Source: Candidatus Pelagibacterales bacterium (GTDB lineage: Bacteria > Pseudomonadota > Alphaproteobacteria > TMED109). Taken from it: a DNA stretch of 12,272 bases. The first letter of the stretch is position 1. Each line of letters begins with the position of its first letter. A program made the position numbers and the translations under genes. The DNA lies in contig NYVM01000047.1 in assembly GCA_002684605.1 (NCBI GenBank), positions 1,818-14,089 on the forward strand. Direction: 5' to 3'. A model generated the notes under the pieces. It had not been told where the DNA came from. It saw only the letters and a list, made by a program, of their open reading frames with translations, and did no database searches. This document shows positions 6,485 through 12,239 of this stretch, in pieces.

Positions 6485-7114
6485 CTATTTTTTTATATAC
6501 CCTATTTCTAAATTTTCTTCATCAAACATATCGTAAGAAAACCAATCAATAAAGTTTTCCTCCTCATCAATTTCTATTTCATCATAGATTAAATTAAAAT
6601 CTTCCTTATCCCCATTTAACTTTTCAATAAAATCATTAAAACGTTCATCCAACTCCATTCGAATATAATCATCCTCATCTAGTTCAATCCAATTGTAGAA
6701 TTCTGTGAAAGAAATATTTTCACCAAGTTCACTTTGACATTCTTTTATTTTATTGAACATCCTTTTTATAAAATCTATTGAATTAATTTGTGTTAAAGAG
6801 ATTACGTTCACTCTTCCATCGTGAACTTCATTTGTTTCATCAAAATCATCTCGATAAAATCCACCACCTTCAATATCAAGGTCACCCATTCTAACGTGTT
6901 CATCCTCATTGAACTCTGATATTTTTTCAGTCGTCTTGTTATCCTCTGATTTCACACATTGATAACTACATCCCCTATATTCAGTCTTAAAATGTAAATA
7001 GAACTGATATTTTTCGGTATCCAAATCTAAAATTGGAGATAATTCATCATGAGGATTAATAAATGTCATCCCTTTGTAATCAAAAGAATCATTGATGTTT
7101 TTATACTTGTTCAT
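6485..7114 (-). CDS. Acidic hypothetical protein, 209 residues
   Basis: ATG at 7112-7114 on the minus strand. The N-terminal part (residues 1-110) looks beta-rich: YKGMTFINPHDELSPILDL, YQFYLHFKTEYRGCSYQC, GDLDIEGGGFYRDDF, VNVISLTQ. The C-terminal part is helical and extremely acidic (ELDEDDYIRMELDERFNDF, YDEIEIDEEENFIDWFSYD). Two cysteines lie close together (RGCSYQC). There is no signal peptide, membrane helix or recognised motif. It is transcribed towards the plus-strand operon and converges with another acidic protein gene. It may have its own promoter (7146-7177). Like its neighbour it could be an immunity- or inhibitor-type protein, which is inference from charge and context only. Confidence 0.83.
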   Translation of the reverse strand: MNKYKNINDSFDYKGMTFINPHDELSPILDLDTEKYQFYLHFKTEYRGCSYQCVKSEDNKTTEKISEFNEDEHVRMGDLDIEGGGFYRDDFDETNEVHDGRVNVISLTQINSIDFIKRMFNKIKECQSELGENISFTEFYNWIELDEDDYIRMELDERFNDFIEKLNGDKEDFNLIYDEIEIDEEENFIDWFSYDMFDEENLEIGYIKK

Positions 7115-7145
7115 ATTATTTTTAATTTATCACTAATTTATTTTA

Positions 7146-7177
7146 CAAAATACTCTGTAATACAACTTACAAAAAAA
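7146..7177 (-). promoter_or_regulatory. Possible Bacteroidota-type promoter for the acidic gene at 6485-7114
   Basis: Read on the minus strand, a TTTTTTTG run (7170-7177) is followed after 17 bp by TATTTTG (7146-7152). This is one base short of the TAnnTTTG -7 consensus. Transcription would start about 25-30 bp upstream of the ATG at 7114. The A/T-rich background makes chance matches easy. Confidence 0.35.
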
Positions 7178-7202
7178 TCAACTTCTAATTGCTTTTGAAT
7201 AA

Positions 7203-7326
7203 TTTTCTTTTACACCAATGGACACAATTAAAAATCACTTTTATTCACTGTAAATCAATGCTTTAATAAATATTTCTCAATGCTGTTTTAGGGGGTGTTT
7301 GTTTGGGGTTTGTGTGGATACGTGAT
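7203..7326 (+). repeat. Dispersed structured repeat, copy C3 (core only, diverged interior)
   Basis: The left end TTTTCTTTTACACCAATGG (7203-7221) is nearly identical to C1. The right end GTTTGGGG (7301-7308) and GTGTGGATACGTGAT (7312-7326) matches C1 and C2. The GGACACAAT to GTGTGGA distance is again 92 bp, although much of the sequence between has changed. In this copy ACACAA (7222-7227) pairs with TTGTGT (7310-7315). The tail found in C1 and C2 is absent: similarity stops just after TGAT, and the stop codon of the next gene lies 7 bp further on. Confidence 0.78.
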
Positions 7327-7332
7327 GGATGA

Positions 7333-7740
7333 TTATCTTTTATTGCCCATAGGTGTATAAATTATAGAAGCCTTCTTTTTTTTATTAGTTGTATTTTTTT
7401 CTTGTTTTTTGTATTCATTTTTTTGCTGATCCCTAGCAATGAGTTTTGTTATTTCTTTTCTAGTCTCAGGATCAATAAGGTCTGTTTTTTTATCATGTTT
7501 ATATTTATAAAGAATCAGCAGTCCTTCTTCTAAATTAAATTTATTTTGAGATACATTTTTATGTAATGTTTCCTTAAATTCACTAAAACTTGGAAATTCT
7601 TTAGATCCCATTATATATCTATACACTTCTTCATCACATTTTGTGAATTTAATCTTTAACTCTTTATATATCTTAGATAAATTCATGCTATCAAGTTCCC
7701 AGAGTCCCATAGATTGATGTAAAAATTCTTTAAAATCCAT
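7333..7740 (-). CDS. Hypothetical protein with basic tail, 135 residues
   Basis: ATG at 7738-7740 on the minus strand, stop at 7333-7335. The body is helical: MDFKEFLHQSMGLWEL, LSKIYKELKIKF, EEVYRYIMGSKEFPSFSEFK, GLLILYKYKHDKKTD, ETRKEITKLIARDQQ. It ends in a Lys/Asn/Gln-rich tail from about residue 105 (EYKKQEKNTTNKKKKA) and then IIYTPMGNKR. The basic tail could bind nucleic acid or simply be disordered. No family is recognised. Its stop codon almost touches the right end of repeat C3, and a 39-residue frame lies 17 bp upstream on the same strand, so the two may form a small operon. Confidence 0.78.
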   Translation of the reverse strand: MDFKEFLHQSMGLWELDSMNLSKIYKELKIKFTKCDEEVYRYIMGSKEFPSFSEFKETLHKNVSQNKFNLEEGLLILYKYKHDKKTDLIDPETRKEITKLIARDQQKNEYKKQEKNTTNKKKKASIIYTPMGNKR

Positions 7741-7757
7741 ATTTTATTTTTTTAATT

Positions 7758-7877
7758 TTACCTAGATCCATTTTCCAGCTCTTCCACTTTATCAACTAGA
7801 TATTCTACCATATACCATAGGTTTTCAATATCCCCTTCGTTTACTTCAATTTGATCTTTTATTTTATTTATATCCAT
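7758..7877 (-). CDS. Possible 39-residue acidic peptide
   Basis: On the minus strand, ATG at 7875-7877 and TAA at 7758-7760 encode a 39-residue peptide. It begins MDINKIKDQIEV and continues with the amphipathic helix IENLWYMVEYLVDKVEELE. Leu/Val/Tyr residues recur at heptad-like spacing, which suggests a coiled-coil or partner-binding helix. It is acidic, whereas the next gene downstream (17 bp away) encodes a protein with a basic tail. A small acidic partner ahead of a basic protein recalls toxin-antitoxin order, but there is no motif support. It could be a chance frame, though its codon pattern and tight spacing favour a real gene. Confidence 0.55.
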   Translation of the reverse strand: MDINKIKDQIEVNEGDIENLWYMVEYLVDKVEELENGSR

Positions 7878-7983
7878 TACTTAAAATTTATATTCACTAC
7901 TTAAAAATATAATTTTATCGTTGATTAAACAGAATCATTGTATCAACTTATTAATTAATTCAACCTTAATATTTTTGAAAATA

Positions 7984-8090
7984 TCAAAAAAGACAAAAAC
8001 ATCCAAAATTGACAAAAATTGACCAAAAAAGGTCAAAAAAGGTCAAAAATGAGTCAAAATTGATCAAAAATGGCTAAAAATGATCAAAAA
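7984..8090. repeat. Eleven phased A-tracts, consensus TGRTCAAAAA (predicted curved DNA)
   Basis: A-tracts of four to six bases begin at 7986, 7995, 8005, 8014, 8025, 8035, 8045, 8056, 8066, 8076 and 8086. The mean spacing is 10.0 bp and most tracts are preceded by GTC, ATC or GAC. Phasing at about one helical turn is the classic condition for intrinsic bending, and the repeated decamer also looks iteron-like. It is the main content of the 338-bp gene-free stretch 7878-8215, between the minus-strand 39-residue frame and the XRE gene. Confidence 0.85.
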
Positions 8091-8106
8091 GAAGATTTTT
8101 TATTTT

Positions 8107-8158
8107 ATGAACACTTCACTGTGGATTATTTGTCAAAGTTATTAATACGCATGTTCAT
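8107..8158. promoter_or_regulatory. Inverted repeat ATGAACA...TGTTCAT upstream of the XRE gene
   Basis: ATGAACA (8107-8113) and TGTTCAT (8152-8158) are perfect 7-bp inverted half-sites separated by 38 bp. They lie between the curved-DNA array and the XRE gene. They could be a regulator-binding pair, perhaps for the XRE protein itself, but the arms are short and the distance is long, so chance is not excluded. Confidence 0.25.
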
Positions 8159-8200
8159 TTTTAATTGAGATATCAACAGCACATTTTCAAAGTCTAATCA

Positions 8201-8208
8201 TAAGTTTG
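8201..8208 (+). promoter_or_regulatory. Possible -7 element TAAGTTTG for the XRE gene
   Basis: TAAGTTTG matches the Bacteroidota -7 consensus TAnnTTTG and ends 7 bp before the TTG start codon. If used, the transcript would start at or almost at the start codon, giving a leaderless or near-leaderless mRNA. No clear TTTG -33 box was seen at the usual distance. Confidence 0.33.
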
Positions 8209-8215
8209 AATATGA

Positions 8216-8452
8216 TTGGACTATACATCTCCATTATTCAATTCCATACTCCCTGAGAGAATTGGATATGTTATACAACAAAGAAGAAAACTTTTAGGAC
8301 TTACTCAAGAACAACTTGCTGGAAGAACCCACTTTTCCAAATACATGATATCCAAGATAGAAAGAGGAAAGTATGATATTAAGATTACTGAGCTTGAGAG
8401 ACTTTCTTTTGGGCTTGAAACTTCAATTAAAGTTTTAGTGGTGGAAATTTAA
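8216..8452 (+). CDS. XRE/Cro-type HTH regulator, 78 residues, TTG start
   Basis: The product MDYTSPLFNSILPERIG is followed by an XRE/Cro-family helix-turn-helix (residues 17-70): IQQRRKLLGLTQEQLAGRTH, then FSKYMISKIERGK. TQEQLA and the SKIERGK recognition-helix end are diagnostic. It is a short HipB-like DNA-binding protein without a sensor domain. The start is TTG at 8216, directly after an in-frame TGA (8213-8215). No in-frame ATG occurs before the HTH, so TTG is the only reasonable start. The gene lies downstream of the phased A-tract array. It converges with the helicase gene, the two overlapping by 4 bp at their stop codons (8449-8452). It probably regulates itself and perhaps neighbouring genes; no HipA-like partner is present. 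Confidence 0.85.
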   Translation: MDYTSPLFNSILPERIGYVIQQRRKLLGLTQEQLAGRTHFSKYMISKIERGKYDIKITELERLSFGLETSIKVLVVEI

Positions 8453-11367
8453 TTATTCTTGGTAATATAATTATACATGCTTCTCTCTACTGGGTTATCT
8501 ATATGAAACATCATTTTAACTACTGATACCTGCAGATCTTCTTTTCCCATGGTAGTTTGTCTAAACTTATTACTTATTGGTGACACATCACCAATATAAT
8601 AGAAATCATCACCCTCAGCATTTTCCTTTTTGACAAATAAAGGAAGGCGAATACCTAACTTTTCAGCTTCCTTAAATTTGATTACATCGGAACTACTTAA
8701 AGTCCTCTTTGACTTCGACATGTATGCAATAGTTGACGTGTCGATAAAGCCATCTTCATATTTTGTTGTGTCTGAGATGTCTTCTTCCTTGTGATAGTTA
8801 ACAAAAATGGGGCAGTTTTTATTTTCAGAATGGAACATATAGCCTCCTACGGATTGAGCTAGTGGCTGTACTTCCCAATTTAAGATTCTAAAACAATCCT
8901 TTCGTGAGTATTTTTGATAACGAATAAATCCATCTTTAAAATCTTCTTTTTTATAAATCTTCGTGTAACTTTTAATACCATATAATACATTATCTAAAAG
9001 GTATTTCTTGAACACACTATTATTTAAAGCAACATTAAGACTCTTTCCAGGGGATATATCATTTCCATTCTTTTTAAGAATATTAAATCCGTAAATCTCA
9101 TTTACAGATTTTAATTTATTATTGTGATTTTCAGTTTTGAATTTTAATTCAATATTATTTAGTGCGGAATTAAAAGTTTCTATATCAATTCTATAGGCGA
9201 GTGTGGACTCTAACTCTTTATTAAGTTTTTCAAAATTAGAAATACCATCAGAAATTAAATGATATAAAATCAAACTTTCAACTACACGCTTAGAATTATT
9301 TAATTCTTTTGAAAAATATTTTAAGATTAAAAGTGCATCACCATTTATAAGACCCTCAAGTTCTTTCTCTTTACTTGAAGCAAAAGCATAAAAAGAAGAT
9401 TTGGAATATTTTATGTATTGAAAAGGATCACGTGATCCATGATTAATGAAATCCACCATCAAAGGTTGATACCCTAGCTTAAATTTGAGCAAGTCATAGT
9501 CCTTTAACAGATCCTTCTTTACTTGCATATTTGTAGTATCGATTGAGCTGTATATTTGATCTTTAGTGATTTTATCAAAATTAATAGTGGAGGCACCAGG
9601 AATCATTTTAGACCCATTAGAGATCATTTTCCTCAAGTTATCTTTGTTATATGATGTATCTCCGTATAGAGCAATTGGTACGAGATAATTATTTTGATAA
9701 TTACCTATAAAATCAATTATTGTAACATATTGTTTCCCATTAACTTTTCGTAAACCTCTTCCTAGTTGTTGAACAAATATTATAGCTGAATTTGTGGGGC
9801 GAAGCATTAAAATCTGATTAACTCTAGGTATGTCAATCCCCTCATTAAATATGTCAACTGTAAAAATATAATCTAACCTATCATGATTATCCGATTCCAA
9901 CTGGTCTATAGCATCTTTTCGGTCTACTTCAGAATTATCTCCAGTCAGAGCAACGGTTTTAAAGCCTTTTGAGTTAAAAGCTAATGAAAGAGCTTTACAT
10001 TCTTCTTTTCTTGAGCAAAAGACTAAACCCCTTATAACGCCATCATCTGTTCCATATCGCTTGGAGGTGTCTAGTATATTATTAATTCGTTCATCAGCTT
10101 CCAGGTATCTAAATTCACTTTTATCCTCAATTGTTTGTCCATCAACAGTTAAATCCTGTACTCCATAATAATGAAATTCTGCAAGCATATTTTCAGCTAG
10201 TGCTTGGTGAAGTCGAATTTCATAAGCGATATTATGATCAAACAATGAAAAAATATCTAAACCATCAGTACGTTCTGGTGTAGCTGTCATGCCAAGTAAG
10301 AATTGAGCATCAAAGTATTCTATAACTCTTAAATAAGATTCTGCTCCTGCTCGATGGGTTTCATCTACTATGATGTAATCGAAGTGATCCGCATTAAATT
10401 GATTCAAATTAGACTCTCTACTCATAGTTTGAATGGTGGTAAATAAAAAGTCAGCTTCTATTTCTCTTTTATCTCCACTATAGAGACCATAACTTTTATT
10501 TTGTCCAATAACATTTTTAAAAGTTTTCATTGCTGCTTCAGCAATATTTCTTCTATGAACCACATATAGGCATTTACTGGGGTTAAATGCAGCTACATCA
10601 AATGCTGATAAATAAGTTTTACCGGTTCCAGTAGCAGAAATTAAAAGAGCTTTATTAGCTCCTTCATTCCTTAGCTCTTGCAAATTATTTAAAGCTTTTT
10701 TTTGCATTGAATTGGGAAGGATTTTATCCTTACGGACTAATGCTATCTCACTATTTTCTTTAGATGCAGTGCTATTTTGATATATTTCATTATATAATAA
10801 AAGCCATTGTTTTGTGACAGGGGTTGCTTTATCAAATTCTTTAACAAATTCCTCCAAAGCATTTCGCATAATATAGCTTTCCTTCTGGGCTGAAATTTTA
10901 AGATTCCATTCTTTATTTTTACTAAGAGCAGCTGATGTCAAATTAGAACTACCAATAATCATGTTATAAGTTTCTCCTTTTCTAAATAGATAACCTTTAG
11001 CGTGAAAATCGCCTTGCTCTGCAATTCGGAGTTCTATATTTGAGAAATTTTCAAGCAATCGCTCTAGAGCCAGCGGTTGAGTAAAATTAAGATATTTAGA
11101 TGCTACAATTCTTCCTTTTATATTTCGCTCTTTTAATTCAATAAGAGTATTCATCAGAGTCGCAACTCCTGAGGTGGTTATAAATGCTACTGAAAACCAA
11201 AATTCTTCACAGTTTTGTAATTCTTTAATAATTGTAGTCAGGACCTTCTGATTACTAGCAGCATCATTTGTTAAAAACTCTGGAAGTAATTCAAGTTTTG
11301 ATTCTTCTTTTTCCGAAATATATCCCTTAATTAAACTTTGTTTTAGATTTTGGTCCAGAATACTCAT
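8449..11367 (-). CDS. PLD-like / DEAH-box superfamily 2 helicase with DUF3427-like C-terminus
   Basis: The protein has 972 residues, with ATG at 11365-11367 on the minus strand. Residues 40-180 are a PLD-like domain with FHAKGYLF (121-128) and IIGSSNLTSAAL (137-148). The HxK and GSxN parts of the HKD motif are present, but the usual Asp after HxKx4 is not. The SF2 helicase core follows: ATGTGKT (245-251, Walker A), VDETHRAG (334-341, DEAH-like box), GMTATPERTDG (359-369), TVDIFNEGIDIPRV (503-516) and QQLGRGLR (533-540). The C-terminal 150 or so residues (RYQKYSRKDCFRILNWE, GGYMFHSENK) match the DUF3427 type from memory. Proteins of this architecture are ATP-driven DNA/RNA translocases with a possible nuclease domain, of unclear role but often in accessory regions. 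The start codon overlaps the Nudix stop (ATGA), so the two are translationally coupled. Confidence 0.94.
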   Translation of the reverse strand: MSILDQNLKQSLIKGYISEKEESKLELLPEFLTNDAASNQKVLTTIIKELQNCEEFWFSVAFITTSGVATLMNTLIELKERNIKGRIVASKYLNFTQPLALERLLENFSNIELRIAEQGDFHAKGYLFRKGETYNMIIGSSNLTSAALSKNKEWNLKISAQKESYIMRNALEEFVKEFDKATPVTKQWLLLYNEIYQNSTASKENSEIALVRKDKILPNSMQKKALNNLQELRNEGANKALLISATGTGKTYLSAFDVAAFNPSKCLYVVHRRNIAEAAMKTFKNVIGQNKSYGLYSGDKREIEADFLFTTIQTMSRESNLNQFNADHFDYIIVDETHRAGAESYLRVIEYFDAQFLLGMTATPERTDGLDIFSLFDHNIAYEIRLHQALAENMLAEFHYYGVQDLTVDGQTIEDKSEFRYLEADERINNILDTSKRYGTDDGVIRGLVFCSRKEECKALSLAFNSKGFKTVALTGDNSEVDRKDAIDQLESDNHDRLDYIFTVDIFNEGIDIPRVNQILMLRPTNSAIIFVQQLGRGLRKVNGKQYVTIIDFIGNYQNNYLVPIALYGDTSYNKDNLRKMISNGSKMIPGASTINFDKITKDQIYSSIDTTNMQVKKDLLKDYDLLKFKLGYQPLMVDFINHGSRDPFQYIKYSKSSFYAFASSKEKELEGLINGDALLILKYFSKELNNSKRVVESLILYHLISDGISNFEKLNKELESTLAYRIDIETFNSALNNIELKFKTENHNNKLKSVNEIYGFNILKKNGNDISPGKSLNVALNNSVFKKYLLDNVLYGIKSYTKIYKKEDFKDGFIRYQKYSRKDCFRILNWEVQPLAQSVGGYMFHSENKNCPIFVNYHKEEDISDTTKYEDGFIDTSTIAYMSKSKRTLSSSDVIKFKEAEKLGIRLPLFVKKENAEGDDFYYIGDVSPISNKFRQTTMGKEDLQVSVVKMMFHIDNPVERSMYNYITKNN

Positions 11368-11759
11368 AGTTTGTTTTGTATATATTCAACAATCGGAATA
11401 TCTGCTGCAGCCCAATCAAATTTATCTACCTCTTCTAAAGTAGCCCAAACAGCATCTTTATGATCATTAAGTTTAATTTTAGGCTTTTGAGAATAAGCAA
11501 AGTAAGTGTGCATAGTTAGTCGAAAATCCTCGTATTGATGAACTACTGTCAATGCAAATTTAAGGTCTTTAATTTCCATTTCTAATTCTTCATCTATTTC
11601 TCGAATAAGTGCCTTTTCTCTAGTTTCACCTTCTTCTAATTTCCCTCCAGGAAACTCCCATTTTTCTGATAAATAAGGATATTTATTAGTTTTTCTTTGA
11701 CAACACAGAATCCTATCTTTATAAAAAATAATTCCAGCTACTACTTCAATTTTTTTCAT
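11364..11759 (-). CDS. MutT/NudG-like Nudix hydrolase
   Basis: The protein has 131 residues, starting MKKIEVVAGIIFYKDRILCC at ATG 11757-11759. An upstream in-frame ATG at 11807 would add MVGRKSCLLQILRILI. I rejected it because the family normally begins with K-x-V-x-V-A-G-I, as seen here. The Nudix box spans residues 39-61: GKLEEGE, seven residues, then REIDEELEM. All catalytic Glu/Arg positions of Gx5Ex7REUxEExGU are present, but the late Gly is Glu60. WEFPGGK (34-40) and the HTYFAY strand further on fit the (deoxy)nucleoside triphosphate pyrophosphohydrolase (MutT/NudG) group, which hydrolyses NTPs or damaged dNTPs to NMP and pyrophosphate. It overlaps the helicase gene by ATGA (11364-11367), which points to coordinated production. 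A tiny frame precedes it by 11 bp. Confidence 0.92.
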   Translation of the reverse strand: MKKIEVVAGIIFYKDRILCCQRKTNKYPYLSEKWEFPGGKLEEGETREKALIREIDEELEMEIKDLKFALTVVHQYEDFRLTMHTYFAYSQKPKIKLNDHKDAVWATLEEVDKFDWAAADIPIVEYIQNKL

Positions 11760-11770
11760 AATTAATATTC

Positions 11771-11851
11771 TTAATATTTGTAATAAGCAGCTTTTCCTTC
11801 CCACCAATCCATTGGCATATCTCTAGCTATTTGTTCTGTAGTTTGATTCAT
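11771..11851 (-). CDS. Possible 26-residue peptide ahead of the Nudix gene
   Basis: On the minus strand, ATG (11849-11851) to TAA (11771-11773) encodes a 26-residue peptide beginning MNQTTEQIARDMP and ending DWWEGKAAYYKY. It ends 11 bp before the Nudix start and occupies most of the space between the Nudix gene and the divergent zinc-ribbon gene. The Trp/Tyr-rich composition is unlike translated AT-rich noise. It could be a real small protein, a leader peptide, or the remnant of a larger gene. No family is recognised. Confidence 0.42.
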   Translation of the reverse strand: MNQTTEQIARDMPMDWWEGKAAYYKY

Positions 11852-11877
11852 TAGGAATTAGATATAATGCAAATTAT

Positions 11878-11885
11878 TAAATTTG
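11878..11885 (+). promoter_or_regulatory. Possible -7 element TAAATTTG for the zinc-ribbon gene
   Basis: TAAATTTG fits TAnnTTTG and ends 7 bp before the ATG at 11893, the same spacing as the element in front of the XRE gene. No matching -33 box is evident. The 41-bp gap 11852-11892 must also hold the promoter of the minus-strand Nudix/helicase operon, where TAATTTG read leftward is a weak candidate. Confidence 0.3.
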
Positions 11886-11892
11886 ATAAAGT

Positions 11893-12183
11893 ATGGCATC
11901 ACTGAGGACACATAATTGTAATAAATGTGATTATTCCTTTGTAGGATCTGGGAAACCAGATGCTCTTATGAGGGGTCCAACTATTCCTGTGGTATGCCTA
12001 AAATGTAATGAGATCTATGATAGGATTACACATTCACCTATTGGAGCTGAGCTTGACGGGTCTTGTGAGGAGTGTGATAGTGAAGAATACACAGAGTGGG
12101 ATTACGAGGCAAAGAAATGCCCTCAATGTGAAGATGGGACAATCGGAGAGAGTGACTGGGGAGTCCATATTATGGCTGATTAG
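11893..12183 (+). CDS. Double zinc-ribbon protein, 96 residues
   Basis: ATG at 11893 and TAG at 12181-12183. Four CxxC motifs are present: CNKC (9-12), CLKC (35-38), CEEC (58-61) and CPQC (76-79). The first two pair as one zinc ribbon and the last two as a second. The surroundings are acidic (DSEEYTEWDYEAKK, ESDWGVHIMAD). There is no signal peptide or membrane helix, so it is a cytosolic protein; it may contact nucleic acid or protein, but the family is not recognised. The gene looks less AT-rich than its left neighbours and may be host sequence beyond the accessory region. It is divergent from the Nudix operon, with only 41 bp separating it from the tiny leader frame. A long hairpin follows 12 bp after the stop. 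Confidence 0.83.
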   Translation: MASLRTHNCNKCDYSFVGSGKPDALMRGPTIPVVCLKCNEIYDRITHSPIGAELDGSCEECDSEEYTEWDYEAKKCPQCEDGTIGESDWGVHIMAD

Positions 12184-12195
12184 ATAAAAAGATGG

Positions 12196-12239
12196 TGTGC
12201 CGTTGTCCAGAGCCCAAAGGCTAGGGGACAAGCGGCACA
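12196..12239 (+). terminator. Long hairpin after the zinc-ribbon gene
   Basis: TGTGCCGTTGTCC (12196-12208) is nearly perfectly complementary to GGACAAGCGGCACA (12226-12239), with one unpaired base. A small inner AGCC/GGCT pair (12211-12214, 12219-12222) shortens the loop. No T-tract follows directly; a TATTTTT run begins about 12 bp later. It most likely ends or protects the upstream transcript. The very long G/C-rich stem without adjacent U-tract also allows a bidirectional terminator or an mRNA-stabilising element. Confidence 0.6.

Noticed and set aside
615..7326. Reading the three repeats as a CRISPR array
   Set aside because: Only three copies, each over 100 bp and kilobases apart, with genes between them and no cas genes.
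8449..11367. Helicase as a type I or III restriction subunit
   Set aside because: No methyltransferase or specificity gene lies nearby, and the PLD-like N-terminus with DUF3427-like C-terminus fits another family.
11760..11807. Nudix start at the upstream in-frame ATG (11807)
   Set aside because: It adds a non-homologous hydrophobic stretch and overlaps the tiny upstream frame; MKKIEVVAGI is the normal family start.
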